Shown: piece by piece, positions 15,601 through 24,987 of the stretch
Layout of the letters: each line of letters starts with the position of its first letter
How positions within the stretch are numbered: position 1 is the stretch's first letter
NCBI GenBank assembly: GCA_938086785.1
Contig: CALKCM010000007.1
Span: 22,120 to 86,119, forward strand
DNA: 64,000 nucleotides
Source of the DNA: an uncultured Bacteroidia bacterium
GTDB taxonomy: Bacteria > Bacteroidota > Bacteroidia > NS11-12g > UBA955
Direction: 5' to 3'
Made by a program: the position numbers and the translations under genes
The notes under the pieces: generated by a model
The model's database searches: none
What the model was told of the DNA's origin: nothing
Seen by the model: only the letters and a program-made list of their open reading frames with translations

Positions 15601-16746
15601 AAAAACCTGACTTCTTAAAATGTCCTCTTGACTAAAATCAGTCTCCGATAAATCATAGCCTTCAAAAGCAGGTTCGGCAATCAAATATTTTTTACTCTTA
15701 TACCTAAAACTAAATCCCGCAGAATTTTGGGACATTTCCAAGGCACAATTGACATGTTTTTTATCCCTATTGTAAAGCATAATACCTCTGGTATTAGTAT
15801 ACCTTTCAGCTAAAAAAAGGTATAAGACAGCTTTATCCTCACAATCAATAAAATCATCTGCAATCGATTGAGCTACGGTATTCCTTTTTTCATGTTTTCT
15901 ATAATCAACATCTGCCTTGTAAGAGAAAGCTTGTTGAACCATGTGAAGCAAGAAATTTTGCCTATCAGCTGTGTTCATGGTCTTTGTCCATTGAGCCATG
16001 CTATCATCTAATTCGGAGAACAAATAATTTTCAATGGCTGCCTCTAATAAATGACCACCCAATTGGAGGATGGGCATGTCATTGAGATAATCGACATAAT
16101 GCTCATTATATTTAATCGTACTCGTATACTTTAACCCTTTTCTGTAGAAGCGAATGGATCGTTTTTTGATCTTCGTTCCAATTTTAGGAAGCGTTTTCAA
16201 ATTAATAGAGAAAGGCCTTAGACCTGCATTTTTATAAAAGGTATCCCTCAGAATTTGAATATGTACTGGATGAACGCCGCCGGGGTTTGTACTAAAATAG
16301 GTTTTACCTTCATTCTTAAAGGAATATCCATAATCAGTAGGCTGTTTCATGCGAATATATATCTCAAAAAAGTCCTCTTTCACCGCCAACTTTACATCTA
16401 AACCGTCCATTCTAAGGGCTGCATACACCAATGCTTTTTTGGTGTATTGGCTCCCTTGGGCATATTTCAGAACGAAGGATTTAAGTAAGTTGAATTTCCC
16501 GTAATCATCTAAATCCATTTTATCTGCTTTGGCATTAAGACTTAGAAGTATTTTAGCCCAGTTTGTTTCGGATAATTTAGATTGAAAAAATTTTAAATCC
16601 TGGTCAGTAGCCCCTTTTTTGAGCATGGGATGGTTTAATGAAAGCGTTCTAAGCACTACTTTTTCGCCATAAAAATTTAGCGTTAAGTCCATTGTATGAG
16701 CGGTCTTAACAAACATTAGGAGCAATATGACGATACACCTTAGCAT
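15586..16746 (-). CDS. Secreted transglutaminase-like protein
   Basis: The 386-aa protein begins with a short signal peptide (LRCIVILLLMFVKTAHT). The most informative region is around residues 300-345: ADDFIDCEDKAVLYLFLAERY followed by KKHVNCAL. It resembles the Cys and His surroundings of transglutaminase-like (papain-fold) domains, where DCxDKA supplies the nucleophile. The third catalytic residue would be the acidic residue in IAEPAFEGYD. The rest is unlike any domain I know. It could be a peptidase or a structural transglutaminase relative in the periplasm. It is divergent from sucD and convergent with the 192-aa gene. Confidence 0.6.
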   Translation of the reverse strand: MLRCIVILLLMFVKTAHTMDLTLNFYGEKVVLRTLSLNHPMLKKGATDQDLKFFQSKLSETNWAKILLSLNAKADKMDLDDYGKFNLLKSFVLKYAQGSQYTKKALVYAALRMDGLDVKLAVKEDFFEIYIRMKQPTDYGYSFKNEGKTYFSTNPGGVHPVHIQILRDTFYKNAGLRPFSINLKTLPKIGTKIKKRSIRFYRKGLKYTSTIKYNEHYVDYLNDMPILQLGGHLLEAAIENYLFSELDDSMAQWTKTMNTADRQNFLLHMVQQAFSYKADVDYRKHEKRNTVAQSIADDFIDCEDKAVLYLFLAERYTNTRGIMLYNRDKKHVNCALEMSQNSAGFSFRYKSKKYLIAEPAFEGYDLSETDFSQEDILRSQVFLRNK

Positions 16747-16822
16747 ACTTTCTTTATTTATTTAACTCCAAAATCTGTGCCTAATATCACGAACAAACAC
16801 TTTTTTATAGAAGTAAAACCCA

Positions 16823-16854
16823 TTTGCAACATCGGTTTGATATGAATACCTTCG
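16823..16854 (+). promoter_or_regulatory. Promoter of sucD
   Basis: TTTG (16823-16826), 20 nt spacer, TACCTTCG (16847-16854; one mismatch to TAnnTTTG), 12 nt before ATG 16867. Confidence 0.65.
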
Positions 16855-16866
16855 CAGTCCCAAAAA

Positions 16867-17736
16867 ATGAGTATTTTAGTAAATAAAGATTCCAAGATAA
16901 TAGTTCAGGGTTTCACCGGCAATGAAGGTACATTTCATGCTACCCAAATGATAGATTACGGCACAAATGTCGTGGGTGGAGTTACTCCTGGTAAAGGAGG
17001 AACAACCCATTTAGACAGACCCGTCTTTAATTCAGTTCAGCAATCGGTAAAAGAAACAGGCGCAGATGTAAGTATTATATTTGTTCCTCCTGCATTTGCT
17101 GCAGATGCCATAATGGAAAGTGCCGAAAGTGGCATTGGCGTTATTGTAGCCATTACAGAAGGAATTCCTGTAAAAGATATGGTTCGAGTAAAGAACTATA
17201 TAAACGAGCGCAATGTGCGTTTAATTGGTCCTAACTGCCCTGGTATAATTACACCTGGTGAGGCAAAAATTGGAATTATGCCTGGATTCATTTTTGAAAA
17301 AGGGAATGTGGGAGTTATTTCTAAAAGTGGCACCCTTACTTACGAAGCAGTGGATCAATTAACTAAACTTGGTCTAGGACAAAGTACTGCCATTGGTATT
17401 GGTGGAGACCCCATTATTGGCACAACTACAAAAGAAGCAGTTCAAATGTTTATGGATGATCCAGAAACAGAAGGAATTGTTATGATTGGTGAAATTGGTG
17501 GAAACATGGAAGCCGAAGCAGCCCATTGGATTAAGGAAAACGGAACTAAGCCGGTAGTAGGGTTTATTGCAGGTCAAACAGCTCCAGCTGGACGAAGAAT
17601 GGGTCATGCGGGTGCTATTGTTGGCGGCAAAGATGATACTGCTGCTGCTAAAATGGAAATTATGAGAGGATGCGGGATTCATGTAGTTGAAAGTCCTGCA
17701 GAAATTGGACTTCGAATGAAAGAAATTTTGAAATAA
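16867..17736 (+). CDS. sucD: Succinate-CoA ligase subunit alpha
   Basis: Alpha subunit of succinyl-CoA synthetase in the TCA cycle, which interconverts succinyl-CoA and succinate with nucleotide phosphorylation. The 289-aa protein has the CoA-binding N-terminus ([16 protein letters not shown]), GVTPGKGG, and the phosphohistidine loop [12 protein letters not shown] with His at about residue 247. The C-terminal region is intact and the length is standard. sucC is not adjacent; in Bacteroidota the two subunit genes are commonly apart. It is monocistronic, with its own promoter and a strong terminator. Confidence 0.97.
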   Translation: MSILVNKDSKIIVQGFTGNEGTFHATQMIDYGTNVVGGVTPGKGGTTHLDRPVFNSVQQSVKETGADVSIIFVPPAFAADAIMESAESGIGVIVAITEGIPVKDMVRVKNYINERNVRLIGPNCPGIITPGEAKIGIMPGFIFEKGNVGVISKSGTLTYEAVDQLTKLGLGQSTAIGIGGDPIIGTTTKEAVQMFMDDPETEGIVMIGEIGGNMEAEAAHWIKENGTKPVVGFIAGQTAPAGRRMGHAGAIVGGKDDTAAAKMEIMRGCGIHVVESPAEIGLRMKEILK

Positions 17737-17778
17737 CATATCATATTTCAGATTAAATATAAAATAGTATGAATAAAA

Positions 17779-17808
17779 AAAGGCTGCTCAAATGAGCAGC
17801 CTTTTATA
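17779..17808. terminator. Bidirectional intrinsic terminator
   Basis: AAAGGCTGCTCA / TGAGCAGCCTTTT is a perfect inverted repeat with A-tract before and T-tract after. It lies between the convergent ends of sucD and the 1479-aa T9SS gene and can serve both. Confidence 0.88.
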
Positions 17809-17825
17809 TGTTAGAGGATTCCCTC

Positions 17826-20800
17826 TTAGTGTTGAAGAGTAACTTTTACGGTAGATACTTCCTCACCACTTGCCATTTTCAATAAGTACACTCCGTTTGA
17901 TACATTGTTTGCATCAAAACTCATGGTACCATTGTTAACAGCTGTTTGAGTTTTCACTACAGCTCCTGTTAAGCTTACCAATGTCATTGTTACCGCTTGC
18001 CCTTGAGCTTTATCCATTTTAATGAATAGATCTCCTGTACTTGGGTTAGGGAATACAACAGCACTTAACTGATTGTTTACAGATACACTGCTAGATACAA
18101 TCTCTTTGCTTGAAGAACACTCACAGCCTGTAGTTCGCACTTTCGCATGCATCGTTACCGTTTGTGGGCCTTCATTTTGCCATGTGTGAGTTAACCCACC
18201 ATCAGCACTTGTCTTAGATCCTTCGTTTCCTAGAATCCAAGTGTAGTCGATTCCTAATGTACTACCACCCGTTGGGCTTAACTTAATGGCGTTCAATCCT
18301 ACTGAATAATCGTTAGCAAAGTCAAAGTCACATGTTTTTGGTCCTTCGTTTACTGTGATTTGTTTTGTGAATTTATCCTCACATCCACCTGCAATTGTTG
18401 CAGTTAAAGTAACAACATAGGTTTCGGTAGCCGTGGTAGTATACATGTATACTGGATCACTTTCTGTGCTGCTGCCTACACCAAAATCCCACTCATAGCT
18501 AATGTCACCACTTGGCCATGTTGTTTGGTTATCAAATACAGCTGGAGAACCTGCACATACATCAGCTACATCAAAGTTAACAATAGGCTGAACACCTACT
18601 GATAAGTCTTTGCTTACCTCTGCCATACATCCATTATCTAGTGTTATATTAAAGGTAACTGTTTTATTACCTAAACCACTCCATGTGTGACTTGGGTTTT
18701 CTGCTCCTGAAGTTCCATCACTAAAGTTCCATGAGAATGTTGGGCTTGTGCCGGCAACAGATGGAGTTAAGTTAGAGAATTCTGTAGGATCGATAGAACA
18801 TGCTGGTGTATTTGTAAATGCTACTTTTGGAGATTCTTTTACCGTTACGGGAACAGTAACCTCATCCTCACATCCAAAATCGGTGATAACCGTTAATTTA
18901 ACATTCTTAACTCCTGGAGTACTAAATTGGTGCTTCGCATTTTTTGCTGTAGATACAGCTCCTGCGTCATCTAAATCCCAGTAGCTACCAAAATTACCAT
19001 TGGCAATAGTTGAATTATTTGTGATTTCAATTTCCTCATTATCACAGTTTCCACTTGCTACAGTAGCAGCTGCTAAAGGCTTATCAAACTGGTAAGCTAC
19101 TTGTGTTGCTTCTGCCACACAACCGTTTAAGTCTGCGCTTAGCGTTACATTGTAACTTCCTGTGCTTTTGTACTGATGTGTTGGGTTAGCTGAACTACTT
19201 GGAGCACTTCCATCACCAAAATTCCATGATAAGATAGAGCTTGCTGGAGTAACAGCACTTGTAAATGTCAAGTCATTCCCTTCACATGCATTTAACTTAG
19301 TGAAGTTAACTGTTGGTATTTCATTCACCACTACCGTATAGGTTTTGGTTTGCTCAAATCCATAAGGTAAAGTTTTAGCAGTTAAGGTTACGGTATAAGT
19401 ACCTGCACTTGGAAATTCAAATACTGGCTCTGGAGCTTCTGTTTTATCTGTAGCTACACCCGTTCCAAAGTCCCACTCAAATCCCATACCACCTGAAAGT
19501 ACCGTTGATGTATTTTCAAATAAGGCCGCATCACCATCACAAATACGTGCTGGGAATGTAAAGTCTGGCTTAATTGTTGGGTATATAAAAATTTGATTTT
19601 CAAAAGTGGTATCACAACCGCTGGTAAGATTTGTCATTCTAACCTTTAAGGTCAACATTTCATCCTCTAAAGTCGAGTCAGAAGTCATAAAATCGATTTC
19701 TAAACCATCTGTAGCAGATGCATCTCTTTGAACAATAGTAGATGCAGGAAGTACAACTCCTGCAGATGTTTCAATAGAAGCAGCCGCAGACCAATCTGTT
19801 CCGTACGTGGCATTCGTAAATTCACGTGGAGCAGTAAAGTCATAAATCGAATGAACATTTACCTGAGTAATGTCTGGACGAGCTATTTGGTATAAGGTTG
19901 TAGTTGCAGTAGCCGAAGGCGACATTACACTTCCTCCTGGTGCAGGAATAACATTTGTAGTAAAAGTCACTGTATCATTCAGAGTATTGTCATCTGGAAT
20001 ACTTAAAAATATTTGAAGCGTATTTGAGCCTACATCATTAAACTTCGCAGCCTTTGCAAAAGTATAGGCATGCGTTCCACCAGAAGCGATGGTTGCAGTA
20101 TCTATTTCTCTAACGGCAACTCCATTAACAGCATATCCCACTTTAACATTTTTTGCATCACCTGCAAAATTATTTTTAATGTTTAAGGTAATATCAAATT
20201 CCGAACCTGAACAAATAGTAGGACTTAATACGAGAGTAGATGTTGCTTCTAGATCTAAATCAACTTTAACAGCTCCCATATCTCCAGCTAACATATTTCG
20301 TAAATTACCATAAACATCTTTGGTGTTCCGAGGATTTACGTTAGTGAGAACGTTCTGAGTTGCATAAGCTGATGGTTTAAAGTCTCCATCCAATAAAGGA
20401 TCATCAGACACTTCATCCGCACCAGTCTGATCTAAATTTTGGTATGAAGCAAAATCTATATTTCCAGAGTTCACAACACGCCAATAATCATTTGTATTGC
20501 TATCCATATGAAACATATTGTTATTAATGTCAAAAATGGCGGGCGAACTGTTTCTATGTATAACATACATGGCATAGGCTGTATTCCAATTTTTCAAATC
20601 TATGATATTAGCCTGAATATCCACTTTTCTGGTTTGCTGATAGTTATGATAGATGGGATAAACCTGCTTTGTTGCATAATTAGAAGCCGCTCCATCAAGT
20701 TTAAGTGTATTTTGACGCACTTGTGAAGTAGTAGCGCTGTAATCAGAAAGATATAAGCCGTAAGAAGTCCTTTGACCGTTAATTTCAGAAATACAATTAC

Positions 20801-22265
20801 TCTGTATCACGATATTGGGAACAGCGACTATAAAAAAACCAACGGCAGCACCATAATTTGGTCTTGCAATGTTTTGAACAGAATTTCTTTCATAAATATG
20901 ACTAGACCCATACCCATAATAATGATAAATGCCGTAAATCTCTCCAAAAGATGAGGAGGAGGATGTATAATTTTTAACAATATTATCTGCTACAGTCATT
21001 TCACCTCTGAAATAGTTAAAATAGATGTATATACCATAGGTATATCGACCACCTGTAGCACTATAACCATCGATAAAATTTCCTTTTACTGACTCGATAT
21101 AAGAGCGATATAAATATGCACCGTAATGATTTCCCGTACCACTACATGAAAAGTTTTTTGCTGTATTGTCATCAAAGTTCGGGACATTACTGTAATAAAT
21201 GTAATAAGGATATAAATTCGATGACGAACGAACGCCATCTATTGTATTACCAGATACCTTTGAAACGCCTGTTCTTGTTCCGTAATAGTTATCGCGGTAA
21301 GAATAGACACCATAAAAATTCGAGATGCCCGACATTGCGCCCTTAAATGGCAAATCGTGTATTTTGTTATCCTCGATGATTAACGCACGGCCCACACTTT
21401 TATTGTAGTAAGAATAAATTCCGTACATGGTTGAGTTTGCACTAATTCCTACGACAGCGTCTCTTGAGATATCGTTTCCCTTAATTAGGGTACCATTCGT
21501 ATTTCTTACCCATATACCATAGTAGTGAAAATTCTTAATGGTGTTATTCGTAAGCTCATTTTGATTGATGGTGTTCGTGCCAGAGGATGATGTAGTGGAA
21601 CTCATCATGTAGATACCCGCGTAAGGCCCTTCCTCATTTCCATTCGTAGTGGTCATAATGTTTCCATTAATTTTGTTGTAAGAACCGTGGTTTCCAGAAG
21701 AGTATAAACTCGTTGATGAATTGGTGAAAGCGATATAAGCCCCACCCGAATATGAACTGGTACTACCTATAGTTAATTTAGAGAATTCAATCGTATTACC
21801 ATCAATAGTGTTGTAATTTGATGAATTATGAATCCAAATACCTCTAATTCCAGTATAATTTCCACTGTTTACAATGGTAAGATTTTCAATGGTCAAGTAA
21901 TCTGCCCCATTAATGTCTATTACCGACTTTGATGAAGAGTTCCCCTCAAAAGTCAATGACTTTTTCATTCCAAGGATTTTAACAGTATTGGTTGCACTGG
22001 ACCCTTTAATAGCATTAAATTTAACGGTAGCTGTAGCCACCTCATCCGATTGAACTGTTACTGTTACCGGACCGCTTACTCCACTGCTTGAGAGAGCAGA
22101 AGCTAAGCTAGACCAAGATGCGTAGTTTGTTCCGCCTGTTGCACTTCCAGCGTCAATGGTGTAAGACCCTGATAATTGTGCGTTTGCGGTTGAGAAGAAG
22201 AATCCGAAAGCCATGGTGAGGCCCCAGATGAGTGTTCTTTTGAGTGTATGTAATTTTTTATCCAT
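17826..22265 (-). CDS. Large T9SS-secreted beta-helix and PKD-domain protein
   Basis: The 1479-aa surface or secreted protein starts with a signal peptide ending STANAQ. Residues about 30-620 form a right-handed parallel beta-helix (NosD/PbH1) with many NxI/GNxI-type turns such as IDGNTIEF, IKGNDISRD and IEDNKIHDL. Next come a CARDB-like segment (about 690-790) and six PKD-like domains (about 900-1390), with motifs such as EWDFGTG, WNFGDGSA, WNFSDGTS and YEWDFGVG. A type A sorting domain starting VVFPNPSTG and ending GVYLLKM closes the protein. The architecture suits a large adhesin or polysaccharide-associated protein; no catalytic site was identified. It is AT-moderate, shows no frameshift, and is monocistronic. 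Confidence 0.93.
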   Translation of the reverse strand: MDKKLHTLKRTLIWGLTMAFGFFFSTANAQLSGSYTIDAGSATGGTNYASWSSLASALSSSGVSGPVTVTVQSDEVATATVKFNAIKGSSATNTVKILGMKKSLTFEGNSSSKSVIDINGADYLTIENLTIVNSGNYTGIRGIWIHNSSNYNTIDGNTIEFSKLTIGSTSSYSGGAYIAFTNSSTSLYSSGNHGSYNKINGNIMTTTNGNEEGPYAGIYMMSSTTSSSGTNTINQNELTNNTIKNFHYYGIWVRNTNGTLIKGNDISRDAVVGISANSTMYGIYSYYNKSVGRALIIEDNKIHDLPFKGAMSGISNFYGVYSYRDNYYGTRTGVSKVSGNTIDGVRSSSNLYPYYIYYSNVPNFDDNTAKNFSCSGTGNHYGAYLYRSYIESVKGNFIDGYSATGGRYTYGIYIYFNYFRGEMTVADNIVKNYTSSSSSFGEIYGIYHYYGYGSSHIYERNSVQNIARPNYGAAVGFFIVAVPNIVIQSNCISEINGQRTSYGLYLSDYSATTSQVRQNTLKLDGAASNYATKQVYPIYHNYQQTRKVDIQANIIDLKNWNTAYAMYVIHRNSSPAIFDINNNMFHMDSNTNDYWRVVNSGNIDFASYQNLDQTGADEVSDDPLLDGDFKPSAYATQNVLTNVNPRNTKDVYGNLRNMLAGDMGAVKVDLDLEATSTLVLSPTICSGSEFDITLNIKNNFAGDAKNVKVGYAVNGVAVREIDTATIASGGTHAYTFAKAAKFNDVGSNTLQIFLSIPDDNTLNDTVTFTTNVIPAPGGSVMSPSATATTTLYQIARPDITQVNVHSIYDFTAPREFTNATYGTDWSAAASIETSAGVVLPASTIVQRDASATDGLEIDFMTSDSTLEDEMLTLKVRMTNLTSGCDTTFENQIFIYPTIKPDFTFPARICDGDAALFENTSTVLSGGMGFEWDFGTGVATDKTEAPEPVFEFPSAGTYTVTLTAKTLPYGFEQTKTYTVVVNEIPTVNFTKLNACEGNDLTFTSAVTPASSILSWNFGDGSAPSSSANPTHQYKSTGSYNVTLSADLNGCVAEATQVAYQFDKPLAAATVASGNCDNEEIEITNNSTIANGNFGSYWDLDDAGAVSTAKNAKHQFSTPGVKNVKLTVITDFGCEDEVTVPVTVKESPKVAFTNTPACSIDPTEFSNLTPSVAGTSPTFSWNFSDGTSGAENPSHTWSGLGNKTVTFNITLDNGCMAEVSKDLSVGVQPIVNFDVADVCAGSPAVFDNQTTWPSGDISYEWDFGVGSSTESDPVYMYTTTATETYVVTLTATIAGGCEDKFTKQITVNEGPKTCDFDFANDYSVGLNAIKLSPTGGSTLGIDYTWILGNEGSKTSADGGLTHTWQNEGPQTVTMHAKVRTTGCECSSSKEIVSSSVSVNNQLSAVVFPNPSTGDLFIKMDKAQGQAVTMTLVSLTGAVVKTQTAVNNGTMSFDANNVSNGVYLLKMASGEEVSTVKVTLQH

Positions 22266-22303
22266 AAAACGTATATTTTCTTGTTATTCGTTGAATTGTC
22301 TTG

Positions 22304-22334
22304 CAATTTAATGTTCAACTTTTAAGAAACCAAA
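22304..22334 (-). promoter_or_regulatory. Possible promoter of the large T9SS gene
   Basis: On the minus strand TTTG (22334-22331), 19 nt spacer, TTAAATTG (two mismatches to TAnnTTTG). Leader about 40 nt. Confidence 0.4.
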
Positions 22335-22550
22335 GAATCTTTAGCTATTATTCTTATCTTTTCTCCTCATTCAGGTTTTTTGCTAGATGCACTTAAATCC
22401 AATTGTTTAGTCACTCAGACAATTAGTTAGGGCCCCAACTTTTGGGCTTAATACCCCAAAACACTACAATCTTCACCAAGACACATGCTTGATCTTAGTT
22501 GATATTTTAAATGCAACATTCATGATAAATTGACTGGTTTAAAGCCATTT

Positions 22551-22576
22551 GTCACTTGACTGTCACATGACTGTCA
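22551..22576. repeat. 11-bp phased TGACTGTCA repeat
   Basis: GTCA occurs at 22551, 22562 and 22573, exactly 11 bp apart. Two full copies of TGACTGTCA (22557-22565, 22568-22576) are each near-palindromic (TGAC-T-GTCA). The helical phasing resembles an operator array; no regulator is identified. Confidence 0.5.
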
Positions 22577-22591
22577 TGAATGATTAATGAC

Positions 22592-22957
22592 TTAAAATTG
22601 CTGAGTCGAAAGAAGCACTAAAGTACAAGCATTAATGGCATTGATACCCCTATCTTTTAATGCCTTGTGAAATATTGGATTCTCTGCTCCTGGATTAAAA
22701 ATGACTCTTTTTGGCTTGGAATTAAAAATTAAATCCATGTAAGGCTCTTGATTATTGGGGCTCAGATATACGGTTACCGTATCAATATCTGCATCCAAAG
22801 GCCATTTTTTCGAAAAAGCAATTCCGGCAACTGTGCCCTCTTTAATTGAGAGAAGCAAAGGGCTATACCCCTTTTCTACAAGCTTGCTTGCCGCCAAATA
22901 ACTGTACCTATTCGGGTTTTGGCTGGCTCCTAATACAAGTACTTTTCTATTTTTCAT
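22592..22957 (-). CDS. CoA-binding domain protein (YccU-like)
   Basis: The 121-aa single-domain Rossmann protein has KVLVLGASQNPNRYSYLAASKL at the N-terminus, typical of the CoA_binding_2 (PF13380) family, and VIFNPGAENP near the end. Family members bind CoA, but the role is unknown. The start is set at ATG 22957 (KNRKVLVLGAS). A longer frame reaches 22999 but would prepend residues unlike the family. The ATG lies 11 nt inside the upstream COG2509 gene, so the two are coupled. Confidence 0.88.
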   Translation of the reverse strand: MKNRKVLVLGASQNPNRYSYLAASKLVEKGYSPLLLSIKEGTVAGIAFSKKWPLDADIDTVTVYLSPNNQEPYMDLIFNSKPKRVIFNPGAENPIFHKALKDRGINAINACTLVLLSTQQF

Positions 22958-24476
22958 AAGCGATGGTTTGCATGCAGTTAATGCCATCCAAAGCGGCACT
23001 TAATATTCCACCTGCATATCCCGCTCCTTCGGCGCAAGGAAGCATATTGGATACTTCGGGGTGTCTGTAATGTTCGTTTCTGGGAATTCTAACAGGGCTG
23101 CTGGTTCTACTTTCAACACCCACTAAGACGGCTTCATTGGTTTTATACCATTTCTTTTTCTGACCCAGAACTTGTATGGCTCCTCTGAGGTTTTTAGCAA
23201 CTTTTAGAGGCAAAAAGTCCCATAGGTTATGCGCTGAGATACCAGGAATATAACTACAACTAGGCAAGGTAGAAGATGTTTTTTGGTTTAAAAAATCCTC
23301 CATTCTTTGAGCTGGAGCAACCAAACTACCTTCTGCTTTAAAGGCTTGTTTTTCCCAATAGTTCTGAAATTCCATCCCTCGCAACTCTCCATGCGCATTA
23401 AATTTACTAAAATCAGCATCATTTACCTCCGTCACAAAACCACTATTGGCAAACTTCCCGTTTCTTTTGCTTGGACTCCATCCATTCACCACAATTTCTC
23501 CAGGGCTCGTTGCAGCAGGTGCAATAATTCCACCAGGACACATGCAAAAAGAAAAAACACCGCATCCATGGACTTGCTCCACTAAATTATAGGAAGCATT
23601 GGGAAGGCCCTGTGGCCTTGCTTTTCGGTATTGCATTTCATTAATCGCTTCCTGCGGATGCTCAATACGCACCCCAAATGCAAATGGCTTTGCTTCTATC
23701 GCAATGCCTTTAGATTGAAGCAAACAATATATGTTCCGTGCCGAATGTCCAGTGGCTAGCACTAAATGCTTCACCTTTATTTTAACCCCATTCTCACAAA
23801 GTATACTTTTAACCTCATTGTTTTCAATCGTTAAATCTACCAAATTATGGTTAAACAGCACTTCGCCCCCGCATTCTTCAATAAAGGTTCTCATTTTTTC
23901 GATGATTCCAGGCAACTTATTTGTACCAATATGTGGCTTACTGTCGTATAAAATGTTTTCATTGGCTCCAAATTGAACAAAAGTCTCCAAGACTTTAGAA
24001 ACCGAGCCTCTCTTTTTACTCCGGGTATACAACTTGCCATCACTGTATGTTCCAGCACCTCCCTCACCAAAACAGTAATTACTATTAGGATCTACCTTTA
24101 ATTCCTTATTTAAAATAGCCAAGTCTCTTCTGCGATCCCGCACCGCTTTACCCCGTTCAATAATAACAGGTTTAAGCCCCATGGCTATGCATTCCAGAGC
24201 GGCAAAAAGACCCGCAGGCCCTGCACCTACAATATGTACTTCTCTATTTTTTTCTATATTTTGGGCTTTGTAAGGCGCCTTAAATTGGGCTTCTTTGGAG
24301 TTTGAATAAATACAGGCTCTAACCAAGTAAAAAGGATTTTTGCTTCTGGCATCTAAGGATTTTTTTAGAATGCGAACGTGTCCGGAACGTTTGGCTCTTT
24401 TGAGCACCTCTTCTTTCATGCGCTCCTCAGAGGATGCATGAAAAGGGCTTAGTTTTATTTCAATCTCTTCCTGCAT
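22947..24476 (-). CDS. NAD(P)/FAD-dependent dehydrogenase, COG2509 type
   Basis: The 509-aa flavoprotein has a small alpha/beta N-terminal domain (about residues 1-85). The FAD-binding motif VHIVGAGPAGLFAALE follows (about residues 83-98), then VIIERGKAVRDRRRD and the family-specific NYCFGEGGAGTYSDGKL. Near the C-terminus are AVLVGVESRTSSPVRIPR and CAEGAGYAGGI. This pattern is that of the uncharacterised FAD-dependent dehydrogenases of COG2509; the substrate is not known. It overlaps both neighbours (upstream gene by 17 nt, CoA-binding gene by 11 nt), forming a tight leftward operon. Confidence 0.92.
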   Translation of the reverse strand: MQEEIEIKLSPFHASSEERMKEEVLKRAKRSGHVRILKKSLDARSKNPFYLVRACIYSNSKEAQFKAPYKAQNIEKNREVHIVGAGPAGLFAALECIAMGLKPVIIERGKAVRDRRRDLAILNKELKVDPNSNYCFGEGGAGTYSDGKLYTRSKKRGSVSKVLETFVQFGANENILYDSKPHIGTNKLPGIIEKMRTFIEECGGEVLFNHNLVDLTIENNEVKSILCENGVKIKVKHLVLATGHSARNIYCLLQSKGIAIEAKPFAFGVRIEHPQEAINEMQYRKARPQGLPNASYNLVEQVHGCGVFSFCMCPGGIIAPAATSPGEIVVNGWSPSKRNGKFANSGFVTEVNDADFSKFNAHGELRGMEFQNYWEKQAFKAEGSLVAPAQRMEDFLNQKTSSTLPSCSYIPGISAHNLWDFLPLKVAKNLRGAIQVLGQKKKWYKTNEAVLVGVESRTSSPVRIPRNEHYRHPEVSNMLPCAEGAGYAGGILSAALDGINCMQTIAYEK

Positions 24477-24813
24477 ATCGCCATTGCGCGTAGCACTTTC
24501 TATTTTTTAGGTATTTTAGATTGGTCTCATTGGCAAAAGCCTCTCGCTCAAAACTCATGTTTTGATAGGCGGCATCCCAATCTTTCAATGTTAAATACCT
24601 CATTAAAAATTCCAGTATATATATTAGGTAAAAGCCAATGAGCAACAGCTCCAGTTGCTGTCGAAAATGAATTTTTTCATGGGTTCTATACTTTTGGCTC
24701 AATGCTGTGCGCGGAAGTTTGGTTATCACAAAGGGAAATAGAGCCATTGCCGCATACCCTTTTTTATTAAGAGTAAGTAAGGCAAACAAGATTTTACTGC
24801 TAATGATAATCAA
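24460..24813 (-). CDS. Small membrane protein with HExxH motif
   Basis: A protein of about 117 aa with an N-terminal hydrophobic segment and a second one (LLLIGFYLIYILEFLMRYL) directly after HEKIHFRQQLE. Downstream, FEREAFANE supplies a possible third ligand, as in gluzincin peptidases. From memory this short family is conserved in Bacteroidota. Whether it is an active membrane peptidase is not known. The longest frame starts at TTG 24837, but -7 boxes at 24835-24842 and 24820-24827 cover that codon, so TTG 24813 is preferred. Its 3' end overlaps the COG2509 gene. Confidence 0.7.
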   Translation of the reverse strand: MIIISSKILFALLTLNKKGYAAMALFPFVITKLPRTALSQKYRTHEKIHFRQQLELLLIGFYLIYILEFLMRYLTLKDWDAAYQNMSFEREAFANETNLKYLKNRKCYAQWRYAGRD

Positions 24814-24819
24814 GAAGCA

Positions 24820-24827
24820 CAAAAGTA
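24820..24827 (-). promoter_or_regulatory. -7 box for the HExxH/COG2509 operon
   Basis: TACTTTTG on the minus strand, 6 nt before TTG 24813. A second match, TACATTTG (24842-24835), lies just upstream. Confidence 0.55.
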
Positions 24828-24974
24828 TGGAATACAAATGTATCCGGCGAAAAAACTAAAGGAAAACCCAGAGACTCCTTCTTTAAGGTACACTGCACCT
24901 TTTTATAAATCCCTGAGATGCCTGAGTTTTATAAATATACTAAAGAGGCGTACTCATTTACTAAGAGAATGGTT

Positions 24975-24982
24975 TATTTTTG
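24975..24982 (+). promoter_or_regulatory. -7 box for trpS
   Basis: TATTTTTG, 5 nt before ATG 24988. It lies inside the longer reading frame that begins at 24838 and so excludes that start. Confidence 0.75.
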
Positions 24983-24987
24983 TGCAC

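Larger units (their letters stand above)
22266..22591. other. Intergenic region upstream of the large T9SS gene
   Basis: 326 bp with no ORF. It contains a probable leftward promoter (22304-22334), two mutually exclusive hairpins sharing GGG (GCCC 22432-22435 with GGGC 22444-22447, or TTTTGGG 22440-22446 with CCCAAAA 22455-22461) and an 11-bp phased repeat (22551-22576). Confidence 0.6.

Noticed and set aside
16747..16822. Promoter for the transglutaminase-like gene
   Set aside because: Only a poor match (AGATTTTG) to the -7 box was found on the minus strand.
17826..22265. Tandem repeats within the beta-helix and PKD regions as a DNA repeat element
   Set aside because: The similarity is at protein-domain level and diverged; no exact DNA repeats of note were seen.
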